Assembly (NCBI GenBank): GCA_964035015.1
Contig: OZ036014.1
Location: 7,487,535-7,551,534, forward strand
DNA from: Corallium rubrum
Lineage: Eukaryota > Cnidaria > Anthozoa > Scleralcyonacea > Coralliidae
DNA length: 64,000 bases
Direction of reading: 5' to 3'
A program made the position numbers and the translations under genes. How positions within the stretch are numbered: position 1 is the first letter of the stretch; each line of letters opens with the position of its first letter. The notes under the pieces are model-generated. The model saw only the letters and a list, made by a program, of their open reading frames with translations, was not told the DNA's origin and did no database searches. Positions 48,119-58,800 of this stretch are shown one piece after another.

Positions 48119-48495
48119 TGTACTATAAAATCTACGAAGAATTCAATTCCAAGTCTTTTATAGTAATCTTAATGCCTTAACAATATTTCGTGTTGTGTAC
48201 TTGCCATCGTTTGACGGTATTTGTTGTTAAACAGTGAAAACTAAACGAACCGGCATCTGTTGTTTGCTTTACGGCTTTTCCGACTCCCCCGGCACTGCAC
48301 ACATATTCCTACCCCCAGTTAATATGACCGTGCTGACGTCAAGATTGCATATGCTGGTCAACTTTAGGATTGGGAACAAGTTCTAAGGCCCCAATGCGTC
48401 ATATGTTCCACTACGTAAGATGGCGGCGACTGCCACGAAATGTTTGACTGCTGGCCATAGGGAAAAGCGTATCCAGTTGTATATAGAGATCAGTG
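48119..48495 (-). mobile_element. Partial copy of the 26928 family
   Basis: Inverted relative to 26928-27617: AATCTACGAAGAATTCAA near the left, then CCGGCATCTGTTGTTTGC and GGAACAAGTTCTAAGGCC, ending TATAGAGATCAGTG. The other half is missing. Confidence 0.85.
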
Positions 48496-48630
48496 AGTCG
48501 AGCCCGCAAACTTCGGTTTACTAGTCCGAGGCTCTACCGACTATAAGCTACACCAGGCCTCAAGTTGGGAGCAAATCGTGGGTTCACTGACCCACAATAA
48601 TTATTCCAACAACATAAGATGAAAAGTTGA
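48496..48630. other. Short spacer
   Basis: Nothing recognised. Confidence 0.3.
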
Positions 48631-49427
48631 AGTGTCACTATATATGATGAAAAAATCGTCAATCTTTTTTTTGATCTTATCATAAAGTACATTTAAAATG
48701 AGGATGAACGGCGTTTGTAGTTTGTCAATATCTCATCTCGTTCAAGAGATATCACGTCTTTGAAAACGCAAATTATATGGCTGATGACGTAATTTTCTCC
48801 AAACGAGCGAAACAAAAATCGCAAAATAAGGAATATCTCTGGAAATAAACAATAGAACGCGCTTAAACTTTGTATGGCTTATGGTATCCAATAAAATACA
48901 CTTCCATTGATTGCCATGTCAAGCGCATGCTCTCAGGTTACTCCAAACCTTACAAAAGGGAATTGTCATTTTTTGCCTCATTGTTTAAAAATAGAAAGAT
49001 ATAAACGTTTGAATTACAATGCCTACATAAGCCCTAATCTCCACTTTTATTCCCTGGAGTAAACGCTACTTGATTGCTGATAAATAAGCAAATTTAATTT
49101 TATCATTGGAGGGGACCAGGAACCAGCAGTTTCCACGAAACAACTAAAGTTCCACAGTAAAACGTATTTTATTTAATACTATAAGCATGCAAAATTTGAG
49201 CACTGTCAATTGTTTATTTCTTGAGATATTCCTAATTTAACGATTTTCATTTCTCTCGTTTGGAGAAAATTACGTCATCGGCCATATAATTTGCATATTT
49301 CCAAAACGTGAATATCTCTTGAACGAGATGAGATATTTACAAACCACAAACGCCGTTCATCCTCGTTGTAAATGTACTTTATGATAAGATAAAAAAAAGA
49401 CTGACGATTTTTCATCACAGTGACACT
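48631..49427. mobile_element. TTAA-flanked foldback element, 797 bp
   Basis: TTAA at 49428-49431 on the right; the left site reads TTGA. The ends are AGTGTCACTATATATGATGA and TCATCACAGTGACACT. The arms pair for about 190 bp, through ATCTCATCTCGTTCAAGAGA and TTTTCTCCAAACGAG. It has a longer unpaired middle than its cousins. Confidence 0.87.
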
Positions 49428-49493
49428 TTAAGTCTCTCCATATTGAAGAAATCATACTGTAGTTTCGAAATATCAACGACCTGCCACCAACTT

Positions 49494-49562
49494 GCCCATG
49501 TAGCTCAGTCGGTAGAGCGTCGAAATAGTAATCCGAAGGTCGCGGGTTCGAATCTCATGGCG
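49494..49562 (+). pseudogene. tRNA-Thr(AGU)-like pseudogene
   Basis: GTAGCTCAGTCGGTAGAGC forms the D arm; TCGAA-ATAGTAA-TCCGA gives anticodon AGT after a proper U33; the T loop is GGGTTCGAATC. The 3' T stem and acceptor strand are shortened (CTCATGGCG), so the acceptor stem cannot form fully. Pseudogene or SINE head. Confidence 0.6.
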
Positions 49563-49844
49563 TTATCTTTTTCGTGTTTCGTAAAATCGCGTTTTACATA
49601 TCATACAGAGCTTGAAATAACGGCCGGCGGCCGGCGGTTTTCCGACCAAATTCCAGTTTTTCCGACCAAATGCTGAAATGATCGGAAACTTTTTCCGGAC
49701 AAATTTTGAAAAAAAAAATTCTGTTTTTTTAAATGATCGGGTCGGCGCTCAACACTCCATTTTTCTTGTTAAATTTCCATTGGGTTTTCCATCAGTTTGT
49801 ATAGGTAATCGCATGGGGCCGAGGAAAATTAAGGTTTAATTTCA

Positions 49845-49962
49845 CGAGTATTTTCAAAATTCTACAAAATTGCCCGAGTCGCGAAGCGACGAGGGTAATT
49901 TGTAAGATTTTGAAAACACGAGTGAAATTAAACCTTAATTTTACGAGAACTCATGCGATTAT
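49845..49962. repeat. Short foldback
   Basis: TTAAGGTTTAATTTCACGAG pairs with CTCGTG/GTGAAATTAAACCTTAA; AAAATTCTACAAAATTGCCC pairs with GGGTAATTTGTAAGATTTT. GAGTCGCGAAGCGAC is at the tip. Confidence 0.85.
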
Positions 49963-50477
49963 GTGTTAATAATATAGCGGGCAAAATTATTCAAGAGCTA
50001 TGTTATGTCCAGAGAATGTCGAAGTACAAAGTACCTTATCACGGTCGACGCTCGGCAACATTCCAAATTTCCCTCGCTCTATCGCTGTGCATGTAGCTTT
50101 CTTTTTGTAGACACAGGCAAAAGTTCGTAAATTTTCTACTGTATTCATTTTCACTCATAGTTTACACTCCTTCAATAGTTCAAAGTAGTTCAAAGTAAAC
50201 AAAAAAGCATTTTCAGACCGAAAAACCTTGCAGATTTGTTGAAAACATTGTCAGTCCTCTGAGGTTCACTGTTGCTAAGTAACCAAGCGACCAATCACAT
50301 GCAAGTACTGCTGATCAAGGAACCAATCAAGTGCAAGTAATTTTGCCCTGAATTACAAAAAAATGCCCTCTTCATTAGCCAATCATATTCGAGAAATTTT
50401 GCCCTCTATATTATTATGAGTTAAAGTTGGTTTTACACTTTACAGTGCACTATCAAAATTTCTTCGATCAGACATAG

Positions 50478-50740
50478 TCCCTAGAATTATATTGTCTGGA
50501 AACGCGGCCAAAGTCTTTGTTCTAGGTTTTTGTTCACGTTTGTGCACCTTATTTCACCTTAACGCTTGCTGAACACATTGTATTTTTGGTATAATGAAGC
50601 AATCAACCAATAGCAGCGTTGCTTTATAAATATTAATCAACGTAAAACAAAAGATTGTGCACCTTATTTGCCACCCTCAACCTAAATTGTAGCTCATTGT
50701 TAACCGCGTCTCCAGACAATATAATTCTAGGGACTATGAA
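50478..50740. repeat. Foldback repeat (relatives at 33734 and 58444)
   Basis: CATAGTCCCTAGAATTATAT pairs with ATATAATTCTAGGGACTATG. The interior AATGAAGCAATCAACCAATAG and TTTATAAATATTAATCAACG match the relatives. Confidence 0.88.
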
Positions 50741-50745
50741 CAAAG

Positions 50746-50885
50746 TTTAGTTAACTTAAGTGTGTGACAGTGAGTTACGAGTCAGAGTGACTGCTTTCAT
50801 TGTTGTTAATTTGACTTTAGTTAACTTAAGTGTGTGACAGTGAGTTACGAGTCAGAGTGACTGCTTTCATTGTTGTTAATTTGAC
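50746..50885. repeat. Exact tandem duplication, 70 bp x 2
   Basis: 50746-50815 and 50816-50885 are identical, starting TTTAGTTAACTTAAGTGTGT. Confidence 0.97.
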
Positions 50886-50892
50886 GACCTGG

Positions 50893-51050
50893 AAGATAAA
50901 GAATACGTTTCCTCGATGTTTTGAGCAAAGGCCCTTCATGATCAGGACAGTTAAATAGGCTGATCAAATAGGCTTATTTGACTCTCCTGACGAAGGTCCT
51001 GAGCTCAAAACGTCGAGGAAACGTATTCTTTATCTTCCAGGTTGTCGAGT
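50893..51050. repeat. Hairpin, about 150 bp
   Basis: CTGGAAGATAAAGAATACGT pairs with ACGTATTCTTTATCTTCCAG; inner CCTCGATGTTTTGAGC pairs with GCTCAAAACGTCGAGG. Confidence 0.9.
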
Positions 51051-51699
51051 CGAGATAACAACAGTACGTCATTTTTAATTCAAAACCATTGCGTTAAACT
51101 GCGATTGACGCCATTGTAATCACAGAAACTTATCGTGTAATCCAGCTTTTCAGTTTAAAGTTGTTTCATAGTTACCATTTTAATTAAATTATTATTATTC
51201 ACTATAACTAATACGCAATTCAGAATTAAACATTTGTGTTTTATTATTACAAATAACAAGTAGAGTGATTTACTGCATGCTTGACAGAATTTACTCAACG
51301 GAGGGGGTCAAACTAAAAATTTCCGACCAAATTTGAAAATTTCCGGTCAAATTTCATTTTGCTCGGAAGTTTTGCCGGACAAATTTTAAAATTATTTCAG
51401 GCTCTGCATATCTATGAGGAACCATGTCATATAGCGTGTTTACCGCTATTGTGAAATTTCCTAGAAATACCTTGTTATAGCCAACAATCATTGCAACGCC
51501 GTTGTCACCGATAAAAACGTTCAGTTATATTAGAATGAAATTACGAAAAGCATAAATGCGACTCACAACGACATTTTTTTTCACGACTCATTAGATACAC
51601 ATATAAAACTGCCAACCAACCAAAATGAGCTAGTTCTATGCTGATAAACTTTACAATCGTTTCATTCATTTCTCTTTCTGAAAAACACGGGTTTTTTTG

Positions 51700-51962
51700 T
51701 AAGTCCGACGTCGAGTATTTGAACTGACTTCTCAAACTCAAAACTCCGAAGATACCTCTGAAACGTAATATAATTTGCCTTATTTCAAAGTACTAGTACT
51801 TTTCCTCCGATTTCAAAGTACTAGTACTTTTCCTCCGATTTCAAAGTACTAGTACTTTTCCTCCGATTTCAAAGCACTAGTACTTTTCCTCCGATTTCAA
51901 AGCACTGATTACACATTAATTTCTTTTGTTTTTGGTTCATGAATTATTAATGAGTTTGAGAA
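51700..51962. repeat. Dispersed repeat with 28-bp tandem expansion
   Basis: Matches 46722-46895. The 28-bp unit (TTTCAAAGTACTAGTACTTT plus TCCTCCGA) is present about four times at 51785-51900 but once at 46795. Confidence 0.9.
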
Positions 51963-52039
51963 GTGTAGATAGAAGTCAATTTGTTATCACGCCACAGATA
52001 ACGGAAGGAGAACTGGACAGGAAACTTAAAACGATGTTA

Positions 52040-52270
52040 CGAAACCGGAAACGATGTTTCCACAACTTGCTATGGTAATTATACACTTATAAGCAGCTAA
52101 TGCACCTAACGGGTGGTCGCACGTGGCTAAAATCAGACACTACTGAACTGAAATGATATTACACTATTGTTTAAATTTCAGCAATAGCTGATCGTGACCA
52201 TGTGGGACGACCCGTTAGGTGATTAGCCGCTTATAAATGCATAATTACCACGGCAATTTGTGCAAACATC
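52040..52270. repeat. Foldback, about 230 bp
   Basis: TGGTAATTATACACTTATAAGC pattern on the left pairs with GCTTATAAATGCATAATTACC; CACCTAACGGGTGGTCGCAC pairs with GGGACGACCCGTTAGGTG. Confidence 0.82.
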
Positions 52271-52272
52271 GT

Positions 52273-52450
52273 AAGTTGATTAATCAATCAACAAATCAAT
52301 TGATTGATCAAAAAACTGATTAAATAATCAACTAATCAACCAATGAACCAATCAACTAATCAATCGATCAAGCCATCAATGAATTGATTATTCAATCAAT
52401 CAATCAATCGATTAATAATCAATTAATCAATCGATTGATCAATCAAACAA
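52273..52450. repeat. Degenerate (AATC)n tract
   Basis: Imperfect AATCAATC repeats with GATT inversions; chance open frame on the plus strand. Confidence 0.88.
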
Positions 52451-52492
52451 ACGATCAAAACTCACAATTTGTGGACAGGTCACTACTAGAGA

Positions 52493-52833
52493 TCAAGCTA
52501 TACAAGCTGCACGACACTTGGAGCATTGACAATCGCCTTTTACCAATTCACTCTCCAGGAGATTGACGATATCATCTCTTTCCATACCTTTCAAAACTTT
52601 TTGTAGTTTTAAAACATTGTTGGTTACGTCCGTTCGACTCCAATGCCGTAACAAACTCTCTGCAGGATTTTCAGTTGATAAAAACTCGTTAAGTTTCTCG
52701 GTGGTGTAGTCCAAACGACCAGCCAAGGTTTTACAGCCAATCCCGAGGTCAGGTTTTACATTGAGAAGGCGGTACATTTTCTCAGTTACTTCAACATTTA
52801 GATCGGGGACTTTTAATTTTTCTTTTAAACACT
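52493..52833 (-). CDS. TNFR gene last exon: death domain
   Basis: Acceptor CATATTTTTAG, stop TGA at 52495-52493. It codes 112 residues with the six-helix death-domain pattern (EKMYRLLNV, LAGRLDYTTEKLNEFL, SLLRHWSR, VLKLQKVLKGMERDDIVNLL) and a cysteine-rich tail CQCSKCRAACIA. Confidence 0.88.
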
Positions 52834-55800
52834 CTAAAAATATGAAATTTTTTAAACATAAGCAGGGCTTGAAATTTGCGACATCCCGATATCCACGGGA
52901 TACTAGATTTTAGTTTTGGATACTAGAAGCCTTAACTTCAGTATCCAACGGGATACAATAAAAATTTCGATAGCGCACAGCCACAGAATCTCAAGTAACG
53001 TCTTAGAATGTAGCGTAATGTCTCACAATGTAACGTAACGTCTTAGAATGTAGCGTAATGTCTTACAATGTAACGTAATGTCTTACATTATATGACGTTA
53101 CGTTACATTATAAGACGTTACGTTACATTGTAAGAAGTTACGTTACATTATATGACGTTACGTTACATTGTAACGTACCTTCTTACAATGTAACGTCACG
53201 TCTTATAATGTAACGTAACGTCATATAATGTAACGTAACGTCTTACAATGTAACGTAACGTCTTACAATGTAGCGTAATGTCTTACAATGTAACGTAATG
53301 TCTTACATTATATGACGTTACGTTACATTATAAGACGTTACGTTACATTGTAAGAAGTTACGTTACATTATATGACGTTACGTTACATTGTAACGTAACG
53401 TCTTACAATGTAACGCAACGTCTTACAGCGTAACGTAATGTCTTACAATGTAACGTAACGTCATATAATGTAACGTAACGTCTTACAATGTAGCGTAATG
53501 TCTTACAATGTAACGTAACGTCATATAATGTAACGTAACGTCTTACAATGTAACGTAACGTCTTACAATGTAACGTAACGTCATATAACGTAACGTAACA
53601 TCTTACAATGTAACGTAATGTCTTACAATGTAACGTAATGTCTTACAATGTAACGTAATGTCTTACAATGTAACGTAACGTCATATAATGTAACGTAACG
53701 TCTTACAATGTAACGTAACGTCTTACAATGTAGCGTAACGTCTTATAATGTAGCGTAACGTCTTATAATGTAGCGTAACGTCTTACAATGTAACGTAACG
53801 TCTTACAATGTAACGTAACGTCTTATAATGTAGCGTAACGTCTTATAATGTAGCGTAACGTCTTATAATGTAGCGTAACGTCTTATAATGTAACGTAACG
53901 TCTTATAATGTAGCGTAAGCGTAACGTCTTATAATGTAACGTAACGTCTTACAATGCAGCGTAACATCTCACATAGAGCGTGATGTCTTAGAATGTAGCG
54001 TAACGTCTTAGAATGTTTGCAACCTGATTGGCTACTACGTAATGAATTTTCCAAGTTTGTGGCCAACTTTGGAAATAACGATCAAACTTCGGAATGCTTT
54101 CGTCAAAAGTTATGTGAAATCTTCTGTATATAGTAGCACACTGGCAAAGGTAACTATGCAGTATTTGCCTTTTCTTACATAGCTGCCGAGTTCAGCGACA
54201 TTAATTAAGATAAGGCGCTGTAGCAATATAATTACAAAACAATACAGTACCTTTTGGTCTAACACGAGGCGTGCTTTCCTGGCTGTCTGACTCAGCAATA
54301 AGACCTAGACATTTTATAATAAAAAATATATATAATTTATGTAAATGCCTATCCTCCATAAGATTCTTTATCTTTTTAAGATTGAAAGTACACAAGGAAT
54401 GAGAGACTGGGTCAAGAAATATTAGAGATGCGGCGTGGTACTTGCTTTCTCTCTTCCTACCACTCCCCACATGCCTTCTCCCTTTCCCATTGAGCTTTCA
54501 ATCAACAAGAAGCATCCACAGAAGAGGAAGCATGTAAATCATCCTACCAATAAATTACACTAAATGTGTCGTTCTGCAAGAAACTGCCGTCTAATTAACA
54601 AATAGATTCCATTTTGCCGTTGTCTGTTCAGTTATAGATACACAAATGACGTCACAACGCAGTCGAGTAGTCCTGCATGTGCAAAACTTTAGATGCAAGG
54701 CGAATCATGAAACCAGATGTACACACAATGCTAAGATCCATATTAGTAATATCATATTAAAGACTTATTAACCTCGTTTGCTGGTCTGTGCGGGAAACTA
54801 TTTGCCTGAGGTTTTCGTACAGACCGAGCGACGAAGGAGCGAGGTTTGTGCGATAAGACCGAGCGTTGTTTTCGTCTTCGGAGCATGCTGTTTACCTTAC
54901 CTGTTGACTTTTTCGTGTCGCTTCTTGGCTGCCTTATTTACACCAGTTCGGCTTTTATTTGTCGTGTTTTTAGATAAACAGCTTTAAAGGGATATGGCAA
55001 TAAAAATTATTTTTATCTAATTTGTAAGAACATCAAGAATAGTTATGAAGTGCATTTACAAATTTTCATTAGATTTTTTATTTTTTAAGAAATTCGGCAT
55101 TATTTGCGTACGAATACGCCCGCCATCCGCCATTTTGGATATGCATGTCTATTGTCAGATATGCATGACGTCAAAAGCAGGGTAAAATTTGTCTAAACAT
55201 TTCTTAATTTCCTAGGTATTTTAATGCAAAATCTTAAGTAGTTTGATCTGACATATTTCAAATTGAAACTCTAACAATGTAAAAGAATTTTAGCTGACAT
55301 TTGGCTACTGATTACAATTTTTACAATGTTTACCCTGCTTGTGACGTCACTTAATTAGATCTAATTGTGAAACAAGATGGCGGACGGCTTGTGTTTTTGT
55401 TCGCAAATATCTGAAAAAGTAAGCCAGCTAATGAAAATCTGTAAACGTACTTTCTAACTTTTCTACATATTCTTACAAACTGGACAAAAATAATTTTTAT
55501 TGCCATATACCTTTAAAGAAAACCAGCAGTGATGTTCCAACACATTTTATTGTTCTGAATATTTGAATAAAGATACCTATTTCTCTTTTATTTGTATTCA
55601 AATCAACTCAGAAATGTTCCCACCAAAACTTACAGGGCCGAGAAAAAAGCGTATTGACCGGTCGGTCAATATCGTAAAATCCCGACCTCTCAGGAACCAA
55701 TCAGCGTGCGTCGTTTTGCGTACGGACCGGAAATCAAACCCAGCCATATAATAATTGGGTTTATAAGCACTTTAAAGTGCCTATCTCATGGTTGGGGACT

Positions 55801-58800
55801 TTGAATATTTGTAATCTTTAGATTGTTCTGAGAAAAATTGTAATATATCTTGTCAGACGAAAATTTCATCTTCATGGGCTTTTTCGCTGTTAAAGGTTCC
55901 GGAAGTGATGTCAAAGCAGGGATTTAGAAATAGGGTTTAATATACACATATTCCTGCTTTGATGTCAAAATGACATCACTTCCGGAACCTTTAACAGCGA
56001 AAAAGCCCATGAAGATGAAATTTTCGTCTGACAAGATATATTACAATTTTTCTCAGAACAATCTAAAGATTACAAATATTCAAAGTCTCCAACCATGAGA
56101 TAGGCACTTTAAGCAAACATAAAACCACATGCAGAGTACTTTCAAGAGTATTACTACTATAGACCCTTTTAATAAGTACAGTACAGAATACGTAATTTTC
56201 ACCCTTTGACGTCAATTTCTTTTCAATTTCATTTATTGCCTTAGCTTTTGTATATTTGCAATGCAATTCAATTCAAAAGGCTGAAAATGACATCAATTGT
56301 AGAAAATGACGTACTCTGCGCTTATTGGGGACTTTAAGATGCTAGAAGACGAGTTTTACAATTTAAAGAAGTCACGGTTAACTATTATAATATTTGATAT
56401 TTGAAGCTAGTTTAAGGACTTCCAAAACACCCCAGGCGAATGTCAGGTTGTTGCGCGCGCATCATTTTGCAAAGGAATTCGCGGGCTCCCCACAAAGCAA
56501 TGGCAAACAGACTTGCTAGCGAGCCAACAACAGCAGAATAACAGTGTTAAATATCCCGAAACTGTATCTTTACTTTCTTTATTTTAAACAGTATGTTTAC
56601 TTTGAGTGGAGTTTGCCAGGTTTTTTTGAAAAATGACGCGCGTGCAACACCCTGAAACTCGCCTATTGAAGTCAATCTCAAGCAACAGTTCTCATCTTTT
56701 GGCCGTTGACGCCGTGCTGAAGACGGGAAAATGCTCTAAGTGACGTTGTATAAAGAATGAGGACGGTGTTGAGATTACTCTTGGAACTAAAAATTATTCA
56801 TTCTCTTTGTTTTGCAAAAATATTTTTTTGTTTAGAGGATGTCGTCGTTGAGGTTGACGCACTGATCTCTACATATACAACTGGATAGGCCCTTCCCTAT
56901 GGCCAGCAGTCAAACATTTCATGGCAGTCTCCGCCATCTTACGTAGTGGAACATATGACACATTGCGGCCTTAGAACTTGTTCCCAATCCTAAAGTTGAC
57001 TAGCATAAGCAATCTTGACGTCAGCACGGTCAGATTATCCGGGGGTAGGAATATTATGCGTGCAGTGCCGGGGGAGTCGGAAAAGCCATAAAGCAAACAA
57101 CAGATGCCGGTTCGTTTAGTTTTCACTTTTTAACAACAAATACAGTCAAACGATGGCAAGTACACAACACGAGATATTGTTAAGTCATTAACTAAAGATT
57201 ACTATAAAAGGTACAATCTAAGACTTGAAATTGAATTCTTCGTAGATTTTATAGTCTTTTTTTCAGTTTATATTATCGTGAAGTTTCTTCGTTGTCGGCA
57301 CTGAAGAAAAACAATGAAATTTAAAGGTTTTACAACTCAGAAACAAATAGAAGAAATTAGCGTCTGAAACCTTATTGAGTACTTCTTGTGTCATTACATT
57401 CGTTTAATAGTCTGTTTTCAATCTACGAAAGCTTATGAACTTTAGTGGAAACCATCTTCGGTAGTGGTTACGTCATCATACAACTGGCACGCAAAATCCG
57501 GTCTCATGCCCTATCCAGTTTTATTGAGATCAGCGGTCTATACTAAAGAAATGGTTTTCCGTGTTTGGATACTCTGATCCAAACACGCGGGAAATTGCGA
57601 GACGGGAGAAAAGCGTAACAAAACACGAGCCATAGGCGAGTGTTTTTAGCTTTTTGAAAGTCGAGCAATTTCCCAAGTGTTTGGATAAGAGTCTCCAAAC
57701 ACGGAAAAAACATTTGGTATTTCTTCTATAAAATAATCACAAGTGAATATGATATACCGTCCGACATTTTCAAAAAATCGTTTTGGCGGGAATTTTCCGT
57801 GTTTGGATACTCTGATCCAAACATGGCAATTGACCAATCAGGGCTCGAGTAGGTCTTATATAACTTTGAATAGGTTTTTTACATTGCATGGTAGTCACAT
57901 TCAATTGGGGAAATGCCCTGTTTGGCCACCAGTTGCTTTAACTAATTATTTATTAACTTGTGTTTAGTTTTATATATAGATGCATGTATGTATAATTTTT
58001 GAAAGCAACAAAGTTATTAAAATAAAATAAAAATTAAAAAAAATTAAAAACAATACATGTTATTTTATAAAGTCAGCTACTCACAATATCCTGGTGCCTT
58101 TGCTCTTTCTCTTTCTCTTTCTCTTACACACTTCATCTCATTTGAGGTAACAGGCCACGAGTTTTGACGACCAAACAGTGGCGGCTTGGATGTGGGTTCA
58201 GCACCCGGTCCTAGATGTAATAGAGAAAAAGTAATGTTGAAGTGTTAGGTACTCTTACCGTATTACATGCTTGTGTATTTAAGCTAAGAACGTAGTCTGG
58301 AGGCTACTCTAAACTGCAATTTCACAAAATAGACTGTAGATTGTAAATTAGAAGTAATATTAGGCATTTCACTCGATTACATAGCATGTTCTAGGGATTT
58401 TTGGTGAAGGAAAATTCGAGTGTAGAATATATACATTCATAGTTAATAGAAAATATACATGGTTTGGAAGCTCACAAAGTCATTGTTTTATGTTTTTGTT
58501 CAGGTTTATGGAAATTTTTGCACTTTCACGGTTACTGAACATATTGTGTTTTCTGTATAATGAAGCAATCATCCAATAGCAACGTCTGGATTCAATCACT
58601 CAACCGTGCTGTTTAAATATTAATAAACCTAAAACAAAGGATTTGGCCTTCATGTACCTTTCAACATGAATCGTAGCTTGATTATTAACCGCTATGAAGT
58701 TTGCCGGGTTTCCAAACGATATATATTTTCTATTAACTATGATACATTTTAAGACCAAACCGGGGACCAGTTGCGGAAAATGCAACTACACAAGCCCTCC

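Larger units (their letters stand above)
49606..51406. mobile_element. hAT-like element with CAGAGCTTGAAATAA ends, 1.8 kb
   Basis: The ends are CAGAGCTTGAAATAA and TTATTTCAGGCTCTG, followed inward by TTTTCCGACCAAATT words on both sides. The flanks CATATCAT and CATATCTA are similar but not identical, so the 8-bp duplication is only suggestive. A solo end, CAGGGCTTGAAATTT, is at 52864. It holds nested repeats and no transposase. Confidence 0.7.

Noticed and set aside
54778-54987. 69-codon plus-strand frame with hydrophobic stretch
   Set aside because: No known domain, start is not ATG, and part of it resembles repeat sequence near 55700.
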